NCBI GenBank assembly: GCA_958510825.1
Contig: OY294051.1
Coordinates: 1,240,001 to 1,304,000, forward strand
From: Brachypterus glaber
Lineage: Eukaryota; Arthropoda; Insecta; Coleoptera; Kateretidae
DNA: 64,000 nucleotides
Reading direction: 5' to 3'
The position numbers and the translations under genes are program-made. How positions within the stretch are numbered: the stretch's first letter is position 1; the number at the start of each line of letters is the position of its first letter. Below are positions 54,501 to 64,000 of this stretch, piece by piece. The notes below the pieces were generated by a model. It was not told the DNA's origin, did not search any database, and saw only the letters and a list, made by a program, of their open reading frames with translations.

Positions 54501-54905
54501 TCTGTTACATTTCCTATATAGGTCCAGGGCTGTATTCCTGAAGTTACGACACTGGAATTTCCGCCGATGGAACCCCCACGTGGGTTTCTACTCGGATGAG
54601 TTATTATTTGGTTATTAAAGTTACAAGTACATTTTCATGCTTAAGTTATTCTGATTATGTCAAAAATGTTAAATGCAATATATCTTTCTTAGAAAAATAA
54701 GTAATGCCGGAGAATCTCTTAAGCATTTGCTGTTAAGTAAATACTATTAAATTAGTATTTTATATTAAATACCATATTTTATGCTTGCTATGCTCTCTAT
54801 ACCATGACCTTACACGGTGGACCGGAACAAACTTTTAGTGAAACTTCTATCAATTTTTAACCAAAAATAAAATTAATTACATTATATTACATGACATGTT
54901 TGTTT

Positions 54906-55060
54906 AACCTCGTACTATTCTACTTAATTAAGCATCCCCTAAGTCCAGGACTTGTGTGGGCTAGTAGTAGGGGGAACCATCACAAGAAAAATCGTGAGAA
55001 TCGAACTCACGCTAATAGACTTGCTATGCATACGCGCTAGCCACTACGCAATGCCTCCCA
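54906..55060 (-). mobile_element. tRNA-derived SINE, copy 3 (internal deletion)
   Basis: Tail AACCTCGTACTATTCTACTT at 54906, head TGGGAGGCATTGCGTAGTGG (minus strand) at 55060. The middle ~90 bp (the TTTGGCGAAGGCG region) are missing, joining the 3' domain almost directly to the B box (GAGTTCGATTCTC). Confidence 0.87.
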
Positions 55061-55279
55061 TTAACACAGCTCTGCTCCTTTTTCTTTTATACAAATGAAA
55101 TAATTACTGTATTATAGCAATAAACAATTGACGTTTTAATTATATTAATTTTTAACCAGGGGCGTAGTAATAGGGTGCCCCTTAATATATATATTAAAAC
55201 TGTAAGTCCCCCTCTGGTTAAATAAGATTTTTCTATGCCATGACAGAATAGTATTTATTAGTTCTATATAATATTGATT

Positions 55280-55880
55280 ATTGTTTAACGTTTTTATCAA
55301 CAATTTATAATTATTTATAAATTAATTATTATTTATCAAAAAATACCTCAAAATATTCTTTTTATAAAATGTAAGGACAGTTTTTATAGGTTAACTTTTA
55401 TGAACATGCTTGCAAGCCTAGCGCAGTACCGCGCTAGTCAGTACTGCAGTAAGTGACTAAGCTATTGACAGAACTATAATTTACAATTCAAAAATGGACA
55501 AAAAGGTTTTAGTTTAGCAGTTTAGAATGTAATTAAATTGACCAAATCAAAGAATATGCCCGTAAAAATATTAAGATAAGTAATAAAACAATTTATATCA
55601 TTTTGCGATGAAAAAAATATAAAAGTTGGTTAGACATATTATAAATCGTTAAAAAATAATCTTGCGAATTACACATGATTCTTCGAATTATCGGAAAAAA
55701 ATCAGTTTTCATTCAAATTTGCTGTCAAAGGAAATAATTACTCCAGGGGCAACGCCCCGGTCGTAATTATTTCCAGACAGCAAATTTTCATGAAAACAGC
55801 GAATTTTTCCCGCATAATTCTCAGCCTCTTGTGTAATTATATATGATAATTTTGCACAAATATTGAAAAATAAAAAGGGG
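55280..55880 (+). mobile_element. Hairpin repeat family K, copy 1
   Basis: Direct repeat of 57870-58615: CAAAAAATACCTCAAAATAT, TTTATGAACATGC, CAGTACCGCGCTAGTCAGTA, and a hairpin at 55717-55789 (AAATTTGCTGTC, GGAAATAATTAC .. GTAATTATTTCC, GACAGCAAATTT) with a GGGGCAACGCCCC loop stem. Non-coding. Confidence 0.75.
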
Positions 55881-56058
55881 TCCAATACATACAAAATCAT
55901 TCATTAACAAATTCTATGTTTATAGTATGACACACAACTTTTTAATAGAACATTGTGTTTTGTTTAAAATAAAAATCTAATAATATTGCATGCTTGTATT
56001 GTATTATAATGTTATTATCTTAGATTGCACTTTTGCAATCTGATGAAGATTTTTACCA

Positions 56059-56304
56059 ATGGACCTATCTATATTAAAATATTTAACAAGCCTTAAAGAT
56101 ATACTACGCATTCCCTTGTATACTATTCACACTGCATCTCATCATGTCATGGAAAATGCAATGATGCATCCACTGGATAGACAGACGGACATTTTTGAAG
56201 CCTATTTTCCTATGAAACGCTATTCAAGAATACTTTGTCTAGGACGTTTTTTGGCGATTTTCGAAAATTTGAAACTAAACTCGGCGCATTATCTATCTGA
56301 GTAA
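56059..56304 (+). other. 81-codon frame overlapping family H and a CAGA tract
   Basis: The frame contains GATAGACAGACGGACATTTT and CTTTGTCTAGGACGTTTTTT, which are repeat motifs, so I do not consider it a gene. The family H sequence reappears in inverted, diverged form at 56850-56935. Confidence 0.45.
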
Positions 56305-57014
56305 CAAATTGGATCAAGGAATCTATGATTAGTGGTTTAAAAATGACTTTTAGTAATATTTTTGTAGCCCATTGTGCTTTTGATAATTTTTAACATTTAG
56401 GTTAAATTGACTGTCATTTTACGTCTTACAAATAATAACAAAATCTGTTTAAAAAGTAAAACTTTGTTCAAAATTATAATAAAAGTAAGTTTTTATTCAT
56501 AAAGTGCTATTATAAACTTAAATTTAATATTACCTGAATAAAATTACGGACCAGTATTATTTTAACCAAAAAATTCTCTGTTATAGTGTTTACTTCAAAA
56601 ATTTATAGAGCACTCCATTATATTACTTCATTTAAACAAAATGTTTATAGATTGATGCTTTAGTTTTCTTTTTATGCACTTTTCTTGTTATTTCTTCTTG
56701 CTAAAGCAAATTATTTGGATTTTTTATAAATGTCAAAATAATGTCTTGATTGACAATAAATTTTAAACAAGATGAAAACCTTACATAAGGAACTAAATAT
56801 ATTCTGCCAACCAAATAACAAGAAACAAATGACCATCAACTCAGATAGATAATGCGTTTACCTTAATATACTCTTCTAGCACATGCGAGCTGTGAAGACT
56901 ATTATAATATTATGTGTAATAATGCGGGTGGTAGGTTTAATAATCTTTTATCATAGGATGGACTAAAAACATAAAATACACTGCCCAGTAAAAGAGCTTT
57001 CCCATTTTCAACCT

Positions 57015-57560
57015 CCGCGCTTAAAATACATGTTCTATTATCAGATTCACTTTTAGCAACCTTAAAAATATACCAATTTTCACGAAAACTACCCTCCGCC
57101 TCTTAGGGGGTGGAGTTAGAATTTTTTTATTATCAAATTCACTTTCAGCAACCTCAAAAACCCCAATATACCAGTTTTTACGAAAATGACCCGCCACCCC
57201 TCAGGAGGTAAAATTAGAAAAAAATTATCGGATCCATATTCGTTGCCCCCCAAACCTCTATGTACCAATTTTGACGATAATATTAAAAATATTTAAAAAT
57301 ATTTACCTCCTCACACCTGCGGGGGTGGAGTTAGAAAAATTTTATTATCAGATTCAATTACAGCAATCTTAAAAACCGCTATATACCAATTTTTGTAAAA
57401 AAATGTATTTTTCCTCATTTGCCCCCTTGCCGCACCCCAATGTCCACCAAAAACAATCCCGAGCGAGAACGTTTGGTAACATACCTGTATGCCAAATTTC
57501 AAGTCTCTAGCTTAAAGCGTTCTTAAGTTATCGTGCTTACAAGATTTTCCGGACAGAAAA
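57015..57560 (+). repeat. Degenerate ~95-120-bp tandem repeat ending in a GTTATCG cassette
   Basis: Four diverged units start near 57038, 57129, 57223 and 57344 (TTATCAGATTCACTTTTAGC and variants, each with AACCTCAAAAACC..ATATACCA and GGGGTGGAGTTAGAA). The last unit leads into GCCAAATTTCAAGTCTCTAG, AAGCGTTCTTAAGTTATCGT and TTTTCCGGACAGA. Confidence 0.6.
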
Positions 57561-57869
57561 TTTTCATTTGGCTTGGACTTGTCAGAAGCAAAAGTAAAAT
57601 GGCGGACCAAAGGAAAGAAATAATATGAATTAGTTTAAAATTGAAGTAAAATTTTTCGTAACTGAAATATTTTTTTATCCAACCTAATTATTATCTAAGA
57701 ACTGCTGTCTCTGTGAAGAATGGTCCAAAGAATAAAACACGGCTTGATGTATAGCAGTTATGTACAACTATAGATCTTTACGATATTAATTTTCAACACC
57801 ACGCCTCTTGTGCAGTAGATACTCTTCTAGACTATTAAGATTCGCATTTGTATAATATATTTTACAGAT

Positions 57870-58615
57870 TATTTTTTTAACGTTTTTATCAACCAATTAT
57901 TTAAAAATATTTCTGACCACGTGTTTATTTCTGTCCAATCATATTACAGTTATATCGGGAATTTTCTACTATAGAAAATTCCAGTGAGAATCGCTGTAGT
58001 ATTTTGTTTTTCAGTATTTTTCTTTTACAACAAGATTTCATACCTAAAACCAGTTAATAATTAAATATGAATAAATTACTATTTATAATTATTGTTATTA
58101 CTTTATTATTTACCAAAAAATACCACAAAATGTTCTTTTTATAAAATGTAATGACAGTTTTTATAGGATGACTTTTATGAACATGCCTAGCGCAGTACCG
58201 AGCTAGTCAGTACTGCAGTAAGTGACTTAACTATTGACAGAATCATAATTTGCAATTTAAAAATGGACAAAAAAGGTTTTAATTTAACAATTGAGAATGG
58301 AATTAAATAAACCAAATTAAAGAATATGCCTGTAAAAATATTAAGATAAGTAATAAAACAATTTATAACATTTTTCTATGAAAAAAATATAAAAGATGGT
58401 TTGACATATTATAAATCGTTAAAAAATAATCTTCATAATTACACATGATTCTACGAATTATCGGGAAAAAATCACAGTTTTCATTCAAATTTGCTGTCAA
58501 CGGAAATAATTACTCCAGGGTCGTAATTATTTCCGGACAGAAAATTTTCATGAAAACAGCGAATTTCTCCCGCATAATTCTCAGTCTTTTGTGTAATTAT
58601 ATATGATAATCTTAT
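57870..58615 (+). mobile_element. Hairpin repeat family K, copy 2
   Basis: Same order as 55280-55880, with an extra ~150-bp upstream segment containing GGAATTTTCTACTATAGAAAATTCC, a small perfect hairpin. The GGGGCAACGCCCC stem is deleted in its main hairpin (58485-58550). Confidence 0.75.
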
Positions 58616-58891
58616 AAATAGTATTTTGTTTAAATTTGTAATGCAAAATTTTGGGATATTTGAATATGCTAGCTTTTCTTCAAAAATAAAAACAGAAAAT
58701 TATTATTTTAAAGTCAAAAACTGGTCCTTTGTAACGAGTTAAATAATGAGTGAGCTGAACCAATGAAGTATTTAGATTAATGTGGAAACAGTTGTTACTG
58801 TAAAATTGACAGTGTCAATAAAAAAAATAATAGCCATTAAGTGTATTTACTCTTTTATCTAGAATTAAAATCCAATAATTTTCATATTCTA

Positions 58892-59740
58892 CAGTGCGTG
58901 CATTAAGTCTGGAATCACCCGATTAACTTTTTAGTTACAAGTAAAACACAAAAAACCTCGGATAGGTCGATTTTTATTTTTAATTTTGCAAATTATGGTG
59001 TAATAAAAGTTATTAAAATTTGCACCCCCTTGCACCCTCACCCCCCAACTTTTTTTTAAATAGCAACCTACCCCTTGTGATACATCATTGGAAAGGTAAT
59101 TTAATAAGCTTTCCAACAGTGTATGATAAAGCCTAATTTGTTAAAGGGTCTATGAAAAAACGCATGTTTTATTTAAACATTGTTTGTGTGAAATATTACG
59201 CATAATATGGTAATTGTTGCCCTATTTCCTACTTGGCACCTTCCTGAGAATCTAAATAAGGTTGTTTTAAACTTATTGTAATATTTTATACCCTGTTGAA
59301 AAATGCAATTTTTTTTCTTTTTATTGACCAACTTTATGTTTACTATTTAATCGATTTTAATCCCGTTTTTTTACTGTCCACTGTCAAAGAGCTGAAGGAC
59401 ATCAATTTGAACATTTATAGTGAACTAAAGTTATACTTTACATGTCTTTATAATAAACTAAATTGTGCATTTTATCATTAGCCCTTTACCAAATTAGGCT
59501 TTATTATACACCGTTGGAAAGCTTATTAAATTACCTTTCCAACGAAGTGTCACAAGGGGTAGGTTGCTATTTGAAAAAAAAAGTTGGGGGGTGAGGGTGC
59601 AAGGGGGTGCAAATTTTAATAACTTTTATTACACCATAATTTGCAAAATTAAAAATAAAAATCGACCTATCCGAGGGTTTTTGTGTTTTACTTGTAACTA
59701 AAAAGTTAATCGGGTGATTCCAGACTTAATGCACGCACTG
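58892..59740. mobile_element. 849-bp mariner-like element with ~259-bp inverted arms
   Basis: TA on both sides. Ends CAGTGCGTGCATTAAGTCTG and CAGACTTAATGCACGCACTG are perfectly inverted, and the complementarity continues to about 59150 and 59482. Arms include GTTACAAGTAAAACACAAAA and GCACCCCCTTGCACCCTCAC. The ~330-bp centre has a short unsupported plus frame (59296-59481). Non-autonomous. Confidence 0.9.
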
Positions 59741-60112
59741 TATGTTGCATCTCGTCAAAGAAAGAAGAAATCTATACTTTTCTGAAGATTGTTGATATTG
59801 AGGATCGAAACAATCTAAAATACAAATTTTCTTAAAATATTCAGCCTTTAAAGCCCAAGATTTACGTTACTGCATATTTTTAATGGGCATTTGATCTATA
59901 TGAACATTCCAATTGAAATTTTATTTAGATTACCACATATTTGTAGAGTTAAAAAATGCAGTTGATATGGGCATTCTTGGACTGCATTGTGTATTATCTT
60001 TATCACAAGTAGACAAAGTTAACCAACAAAGAACACACTGGAATAATTAGGGTTTATAAGAAAATGGATATGACAATAATTAACTTAAACTAGTCATAGC
60101 AGAAAACTAAAT

Positions 60113-60381
60113 AATGCCCTACCAACGAACTCTTCTTTCTAGAATAGGCATACCGTTAAAATAAAGTATCGCCAACATCTCGGTTTGTTTGTAAACAAAT
60201 AGTAGGTATATTCAGGCCTGAACAATAACAATTACCAGTAACTGGTATTGTTGTCTCTGTTAGAACTAAGATGTGTCAGTAAGACAGACGAATGTTTATG
60301 TTGCCGACGTTTTTGTCAGTTTTTACGAATGAAATGCCTATTCTAGAGAGAAGAGTTATTAGTTCGTTGTGCCCTACTGAT
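60113..60381. mobile_element. Imperfect fold-back element
   Basis: TGCCCTACCAACGAACTCTT and TCTAGAATAGGCAT at the left. ATGCCTATTCTAGAGAGAAG and GTTCGTTGTGCCCTA at the right. Arms ~70 bp with small gaps. Confidence 0.65.
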
Positions 60382-60911
60382 GTTTAGTTGAAGATACCAT
60401 TTGGTGCTCTAAGATTTCTAGATATTATAATATCTCGGTAGTAGTAGTAGTAGTTTTGTTAAGGTTATTTTTGTAATCTTAGTTCTTAAAACCTAGTCCT
60501 TATGTTTTTCAGCAAAAGACATCCTCAAGATAGCCTTAGAGGCATATTCGTGATTTTACTTGATACTGGTAAGCCATTTACGAAGTATTTTCATCACAGT
60601 CTCATACTCTTCTTTACCTTTCCTGTACACTTAGTTTTCACAGAAGAAAACTGACTATTTTCTTGGTTAGTCATCTTAGAAAGAATTTAGAATGCCTCAT
60701 TTTAAATATATCTCTGTTCTAGTATTGCTCTTTTCTAGCTTGAAGTACAGATACAGATTTCTTCTAATTCTCAAGAATTCCTTTAATTTAAATGCATATT
60801 TATAAAGAAACTTTTTGCTAAAGTTAATTCAACCAGTCGATTACAAACAGAAATAAAAACTTATAATACATTCTTTGGAAATCACTGAAATAGAGCCAGA
60901 AACTTTAAAAA
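60382..60911. other. Unclassified stretch
   Basis: Contains a short TAG triplet run (about 60439-60453) and plus-strand fragments such as KDILKIALEAYS that suggest an old coding relic with many stops. Nothing could be identified. Confidence 0.3.
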
Positions 60912-61240
60912 ATAGTTATTTATGGTACTAGTGGGTAAAGTAAGATATTGCCCATGAGAAAATTAACCTGCGAGGCGTCAGCCAAGCAGGTTAATTTTCG
61001 AGAGGGCAATATCGGTTTACCTATGAGTGCCATACAAGGTTTTATCCAATAAATAGCTTAGGAATTCATATTTTTATTAAAAATTTTAATGACATTTACA
61101 AGAAAATAATTTGACAAGTGACAGTTAAGTGGGTAAAATAAATAATTATCCACTCAAAAAGCCACGCGGGGGTTATTATTGAGTTTATCTATTTAAAATA
61201 AAGCTGGTAATTGTCTTATTATCTGTATGTATTGGATAAA
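60912..61240 (-). mobile_element. Helentron/HINE-like element, copy 4
   Basis: The best-preserved copy with 10346-10682. The full hairpin is present: GTGGGTAAAGTAAGATATTG with CAATATCGGTTTACC, and AAAATTAACCTG with CAGGTTAATTTT. TTTATCCAATA and TATTGGATAAA are both present. One short gap lies at the ATCCACT segment. Confidence 0.68.
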
Positions 61241-61497
61241 GAGTATTTTTATAGCATAACTCCGTCCAAGTTACCTCACCGATAGACACTAAATTTATAT
61301 TGCCGCATATAAATATTAAAGCACATTTGTTTAATGTAATTGAGAAATAATCAATTTTCAATTTGATTTTATTACGATCGTATATTAACAATGCTTGCTG
61401 GTTAGAATAATAAATTTTTTATCCGCTTATTATAATATATTGCCCATTATAAACATATGCAGAAAATGGCTAATTCTTGTCATTTTTAAATTTTTAA

Positions 61498-61567
61498 TTT
61501 AGCAGATCTAGTTCTAGATTTAGCTCATTTAGTTCTAGATTTGGCTCATCTAGTTCTAGATTTACCT
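61498..61567. repeat. Three-copy ~23-bp tandem repeat
   Basis: CTAGTTCTAGATTTAGCTCA and two variants in tandem. Confidence 0.8.
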
Positions 61568-61984
61568 TATCCAGACCAAAATATTATTTCGACACTCCCA
61601 TTCAACAAGGATGTAACTCAAGTTAGACCCATTTTGAGTTATACTCATAGGTAAACGCATTGAAAAAGATACACATGGTGGTACTACTTAGATTTCTCTA
61701 CAGGCCATTTTAACGAAAAGTTTACCTAAAAACACTAAAGTAAGAAATTCTAAACTTGAATATTAGACAAACAACAAATAAAAAATAAATACTTATACAG
61801 TTAAATAGAGAATTTATAAGCTTTTAAATGATGTATCACATGGCTATCTTTTCCACTTCAATCATTTGCCCAACCTTAAATACAAAAAAAAAATATTTTA
61901 GAAATTTAGCTGTTGTGAAAAATGACAATATATGAGTTACGGCTTTGTTGCTTGGGGGTATCGATTTTATTTTAACAGGGAATG

Positions 61985-62200
61985 CTTAAACCATTTGACA
62001 CACTTTAACCTTCTGGTAAACTTTAACCACCTGATATGCTTTAACCACCTGATATGCTTTAACCATCTGGCATGTTTAAACCATCTGGTATACTTTAAAC
62101 ATCTGGCACACTTTAACCATCTTAAATGCTTTATTTATTTGGAATGCTTTGACCATCTAGCATGCCTTAATCATCTAGCATGCTAATACCATCTGGTAAG
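61985..62200. repeat. ~18-bp tandem repeat, about twelve units
   Basis: Units of the form TTTAACCATCTGGCATGC with substitutions. The period is a multiple of three, so an 84-codon plus frame (61932-62186) survives as an artefact. A SINE starts just after the last unit. Confidence 0.9.
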
Positions 62201-62203
62201 CTA

Positions 62204-62419
62204 TGGGAGGATTGATGTAGTGGTCTACCGCGTCTGTACATGACACGTCTACTAGCCAATAAGGTGAGTTCGATTATCACTTTTGCCTTTTTCAGTTAAT
62301 TAATAATTGAAATTTGGCGAAGGCGTAAGTGAAGCGGACACTCCCTATAAAAACTGGTTCGAAACTCAGTATAAGCCGGTGGTTCCCTCTACTAATAGCC
62401 CACACAAGTCCTGGACTTG
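62204..62419 (+). mobile_element. tRNA-derived SINE, copy 4
   Basis: Head TGGGAGGATTGATGTAGTGG with B box GAGTTCGATTATC, body AATTTGGCGAAGGCG, GCCGGTGGTTCCCTCTACTA and CACACAAGTCCTGGACTTGC. The usual 3' tail is missing after 62419. Confidence 0.87.
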
Positions 62420-62741
62420 CCTAGCCTGTATTTATAGGTATTTATTTGATTTCTATAATTATCAATTCCAATTAAACTGATAATTTAGGATTAAATATCA
62501 ATGTATTCAGTAATTTTCGGAAAAGGGGTTTGGCATATTTGCTGTAAAAGCAAATTATATTATACATAAAGAATACACGGGAAATTTTGTATTGGTTTGG
62601 ACTTTTTTATTCCTATAAGATTTTGCATTATTCCATTTATTTTTTACGTCAAATCAGAGAAAAGTAAAACAATATAACAAAAATATTATATTTAAAATAA
62701 AAAAATTGTAGGCATTAAAATATCAAGCAAAAACTGGCATC

Positions 62742-63180
62742 TTTATAAAATGCTACTAGTTTCATAACACCTGTGTTATGAAACTAGTGCGTTATACTAT
62801 TTTTTCAATTTTGCTCTAAATTAAAAAAAAGTTATATTTAAATTTAGGACCTATTAAGGGATTTTTGTTTTGGGTTGTCATTCCAATTTTCGCAATGTTT
62901 GAAATTCATAGAACAAACGATATTTTGACATCTTTTTCACTGCAAGTAACCAAGTCACAACACAACACAACACGGTAAAAATTAACTTAAAACACAATTT
63001 CGTAGAAAACTAAAAACTAAAAGTGGTGTTGACATTTGCACGAAAAATGCCAAGCGATATTCTTTTGTCCAGTCTTGCCAACCCAAAAGAAAAAAGAAGT
63101 ACTAACCTCTTATAGGCCCATAAGAATACGCAAAATGAGTGTGATTATGAGCTTATAGGAGTCGCAGAAATAGAAAAAAA
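62742..63180 (-). mobile_element. Repeat family C, copy 5
   Basis: Same orientation as 6998-7505. The terminal hairpin is reduced to TTTCATAACACCTGTGTTATGAAA (a compact palindrome). The far end has TCTTATAGGCCCATAAGAAT and TGATTATGAGCTTATAGGAG. Confidence 0.75.
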
Positions 63181-64000
63181 AAACTTCAACATCCAAGCGT
63201 TTCACTGACTGAAACTGCGAGCATGTTAAAACATTTTTATACAGACACTATGATTTTTTATTTATTTATTTTTTAATTAACTGTTTTTCTTGTGCGATCT
63301 TTACTTAAGAATCAGATACCCAACCTTAAAAACCATAGGTATACTTCAAAAATCTCTAAATTTATTCCGAATAGAATATTTCTAATACATTATCTATTGT
63401 TGCAAGAAGTTATTTATAGTTTTTTTTGTTTAATATTTGCACTATTCGTTTGAACTTTTTAAATAAATAAATATTACCAACCTATAGGAATAACTTGGAG
63501 AAATAATAAAAAATTGTATAGTATATTAAAATACAAGTTTAAATATAGATTTTTAGTGGCAAAACAAACAAGAAGCGTGATTTTGTATAGTTATCGTTAT
63601 AGCTATAATCATTTGTTACAAAAACAATAATCCATGTTCGTTTGTCCTGTGGCAAACCTAAGAAAAACCATCGGACTTTAGGACTTTATAGTCTATGACT
63701 TTTTTTTAGAACTAAACATATATTTAAGTCAAAATACATTTCAATTTGAAGCAAAAACCAGCAATAAATTGTAATTAATATACTAGCAATCATAAAAATT
63801 AGTTTATGTGTGACTGGGAACTATTAAATGCAAGTTTTATGACAAGCGAGATCTAGTTCTCATATAAATAACAAGTAGGCAGTCACTTGAAGAACTGGTC
63901 TATACCAAGTACCTTATCAAAATCCAATATTGCACTCATAAGAAAGAAAACCTTAATTTTTTTTGTTCATCATTACATTACATATTTACATAACATTACA
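63181..64000. other. Gene-free right edge
   Basis: AT-rich with no recognisable gene or repeat family. Confidence 0.4.

Noticed and set aside
61932..62186. 84-codon frame with HL-repeat peptides
   Set aside because: An artefact of an 18-bp tandem repeat whose period is divisible by three.

Overview
This is an AT-rich eukaryotic nuclear window, most likely from an insect. The evidence is one intron-containing gene with clean GT-AG junctions, tRNA-derived SINEs, Penelope-like retroelement (PLE) pieces and a dense load of short inverted-repeat transposons. I cannot name the species; a beetle is only a guess. Most open frames over 60 codons are chance or repeat-derived. There are no operons, Shine-Dalgarno sites or CRISPR arrays.

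The one convincing host gene is on the minus strand, 25421 down to 17510. Seven exons with mutually compatible phases join into about 443 residues with a C-box (DRFIPTR), seven WD40 blades and a C-terminal Ile-Arg. This is a Cdc20/Fizzy-family activator of the anaphase-promoting complex. Its divergence from canonical Cdc20 and Cdh1 makes cortex (cort) the best guess. Every intron except the first (537 bp) carries repeats: a CAGA-tailed cassette in intron 6; a 5'-truncated PLE with a predicted hammerhead ribozyme in intron 5; a Helentron-like element and a fragment resembling a Crypton-type tyrosine-recombinase N-terminus in intron 4; mariner-like debris in intron 3; and a fold-back element with a SINE inside it in intron 2.

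Left flank (1-17.5 kb): stacked non-autonomous elements in several families (hairpin-ended repeats, TA-flanked MITEs, fold-backs) plus two LINE reverse-transcriptase remnants. Middle (25.4-49 kb): no complete gene, but candidate orphan exons at 29973-30045 (THAP-like) and 43135-43230, a zinc-finger relic at 35454-35582, a LINE remnant at 30985-31325, many MITEs, and a ten-unit 118/119-bp minisatellite at 39642-40815. Right flank (49-64 kb): two PLE 3' segments joined head to head, each with a predicted hammerhead ribozyme, then Helentron-like, mariner-like and SINE copies.

The most rewarding points are the PLE ribozymes and their palindromic arrangement, the PLE junction about 22 bp from a cort splice acceptor, and a shared architecture (subterminal TTTATCCAA inverted repeats plus a hairpin at one end) in two otherwise unrelated repeat families.
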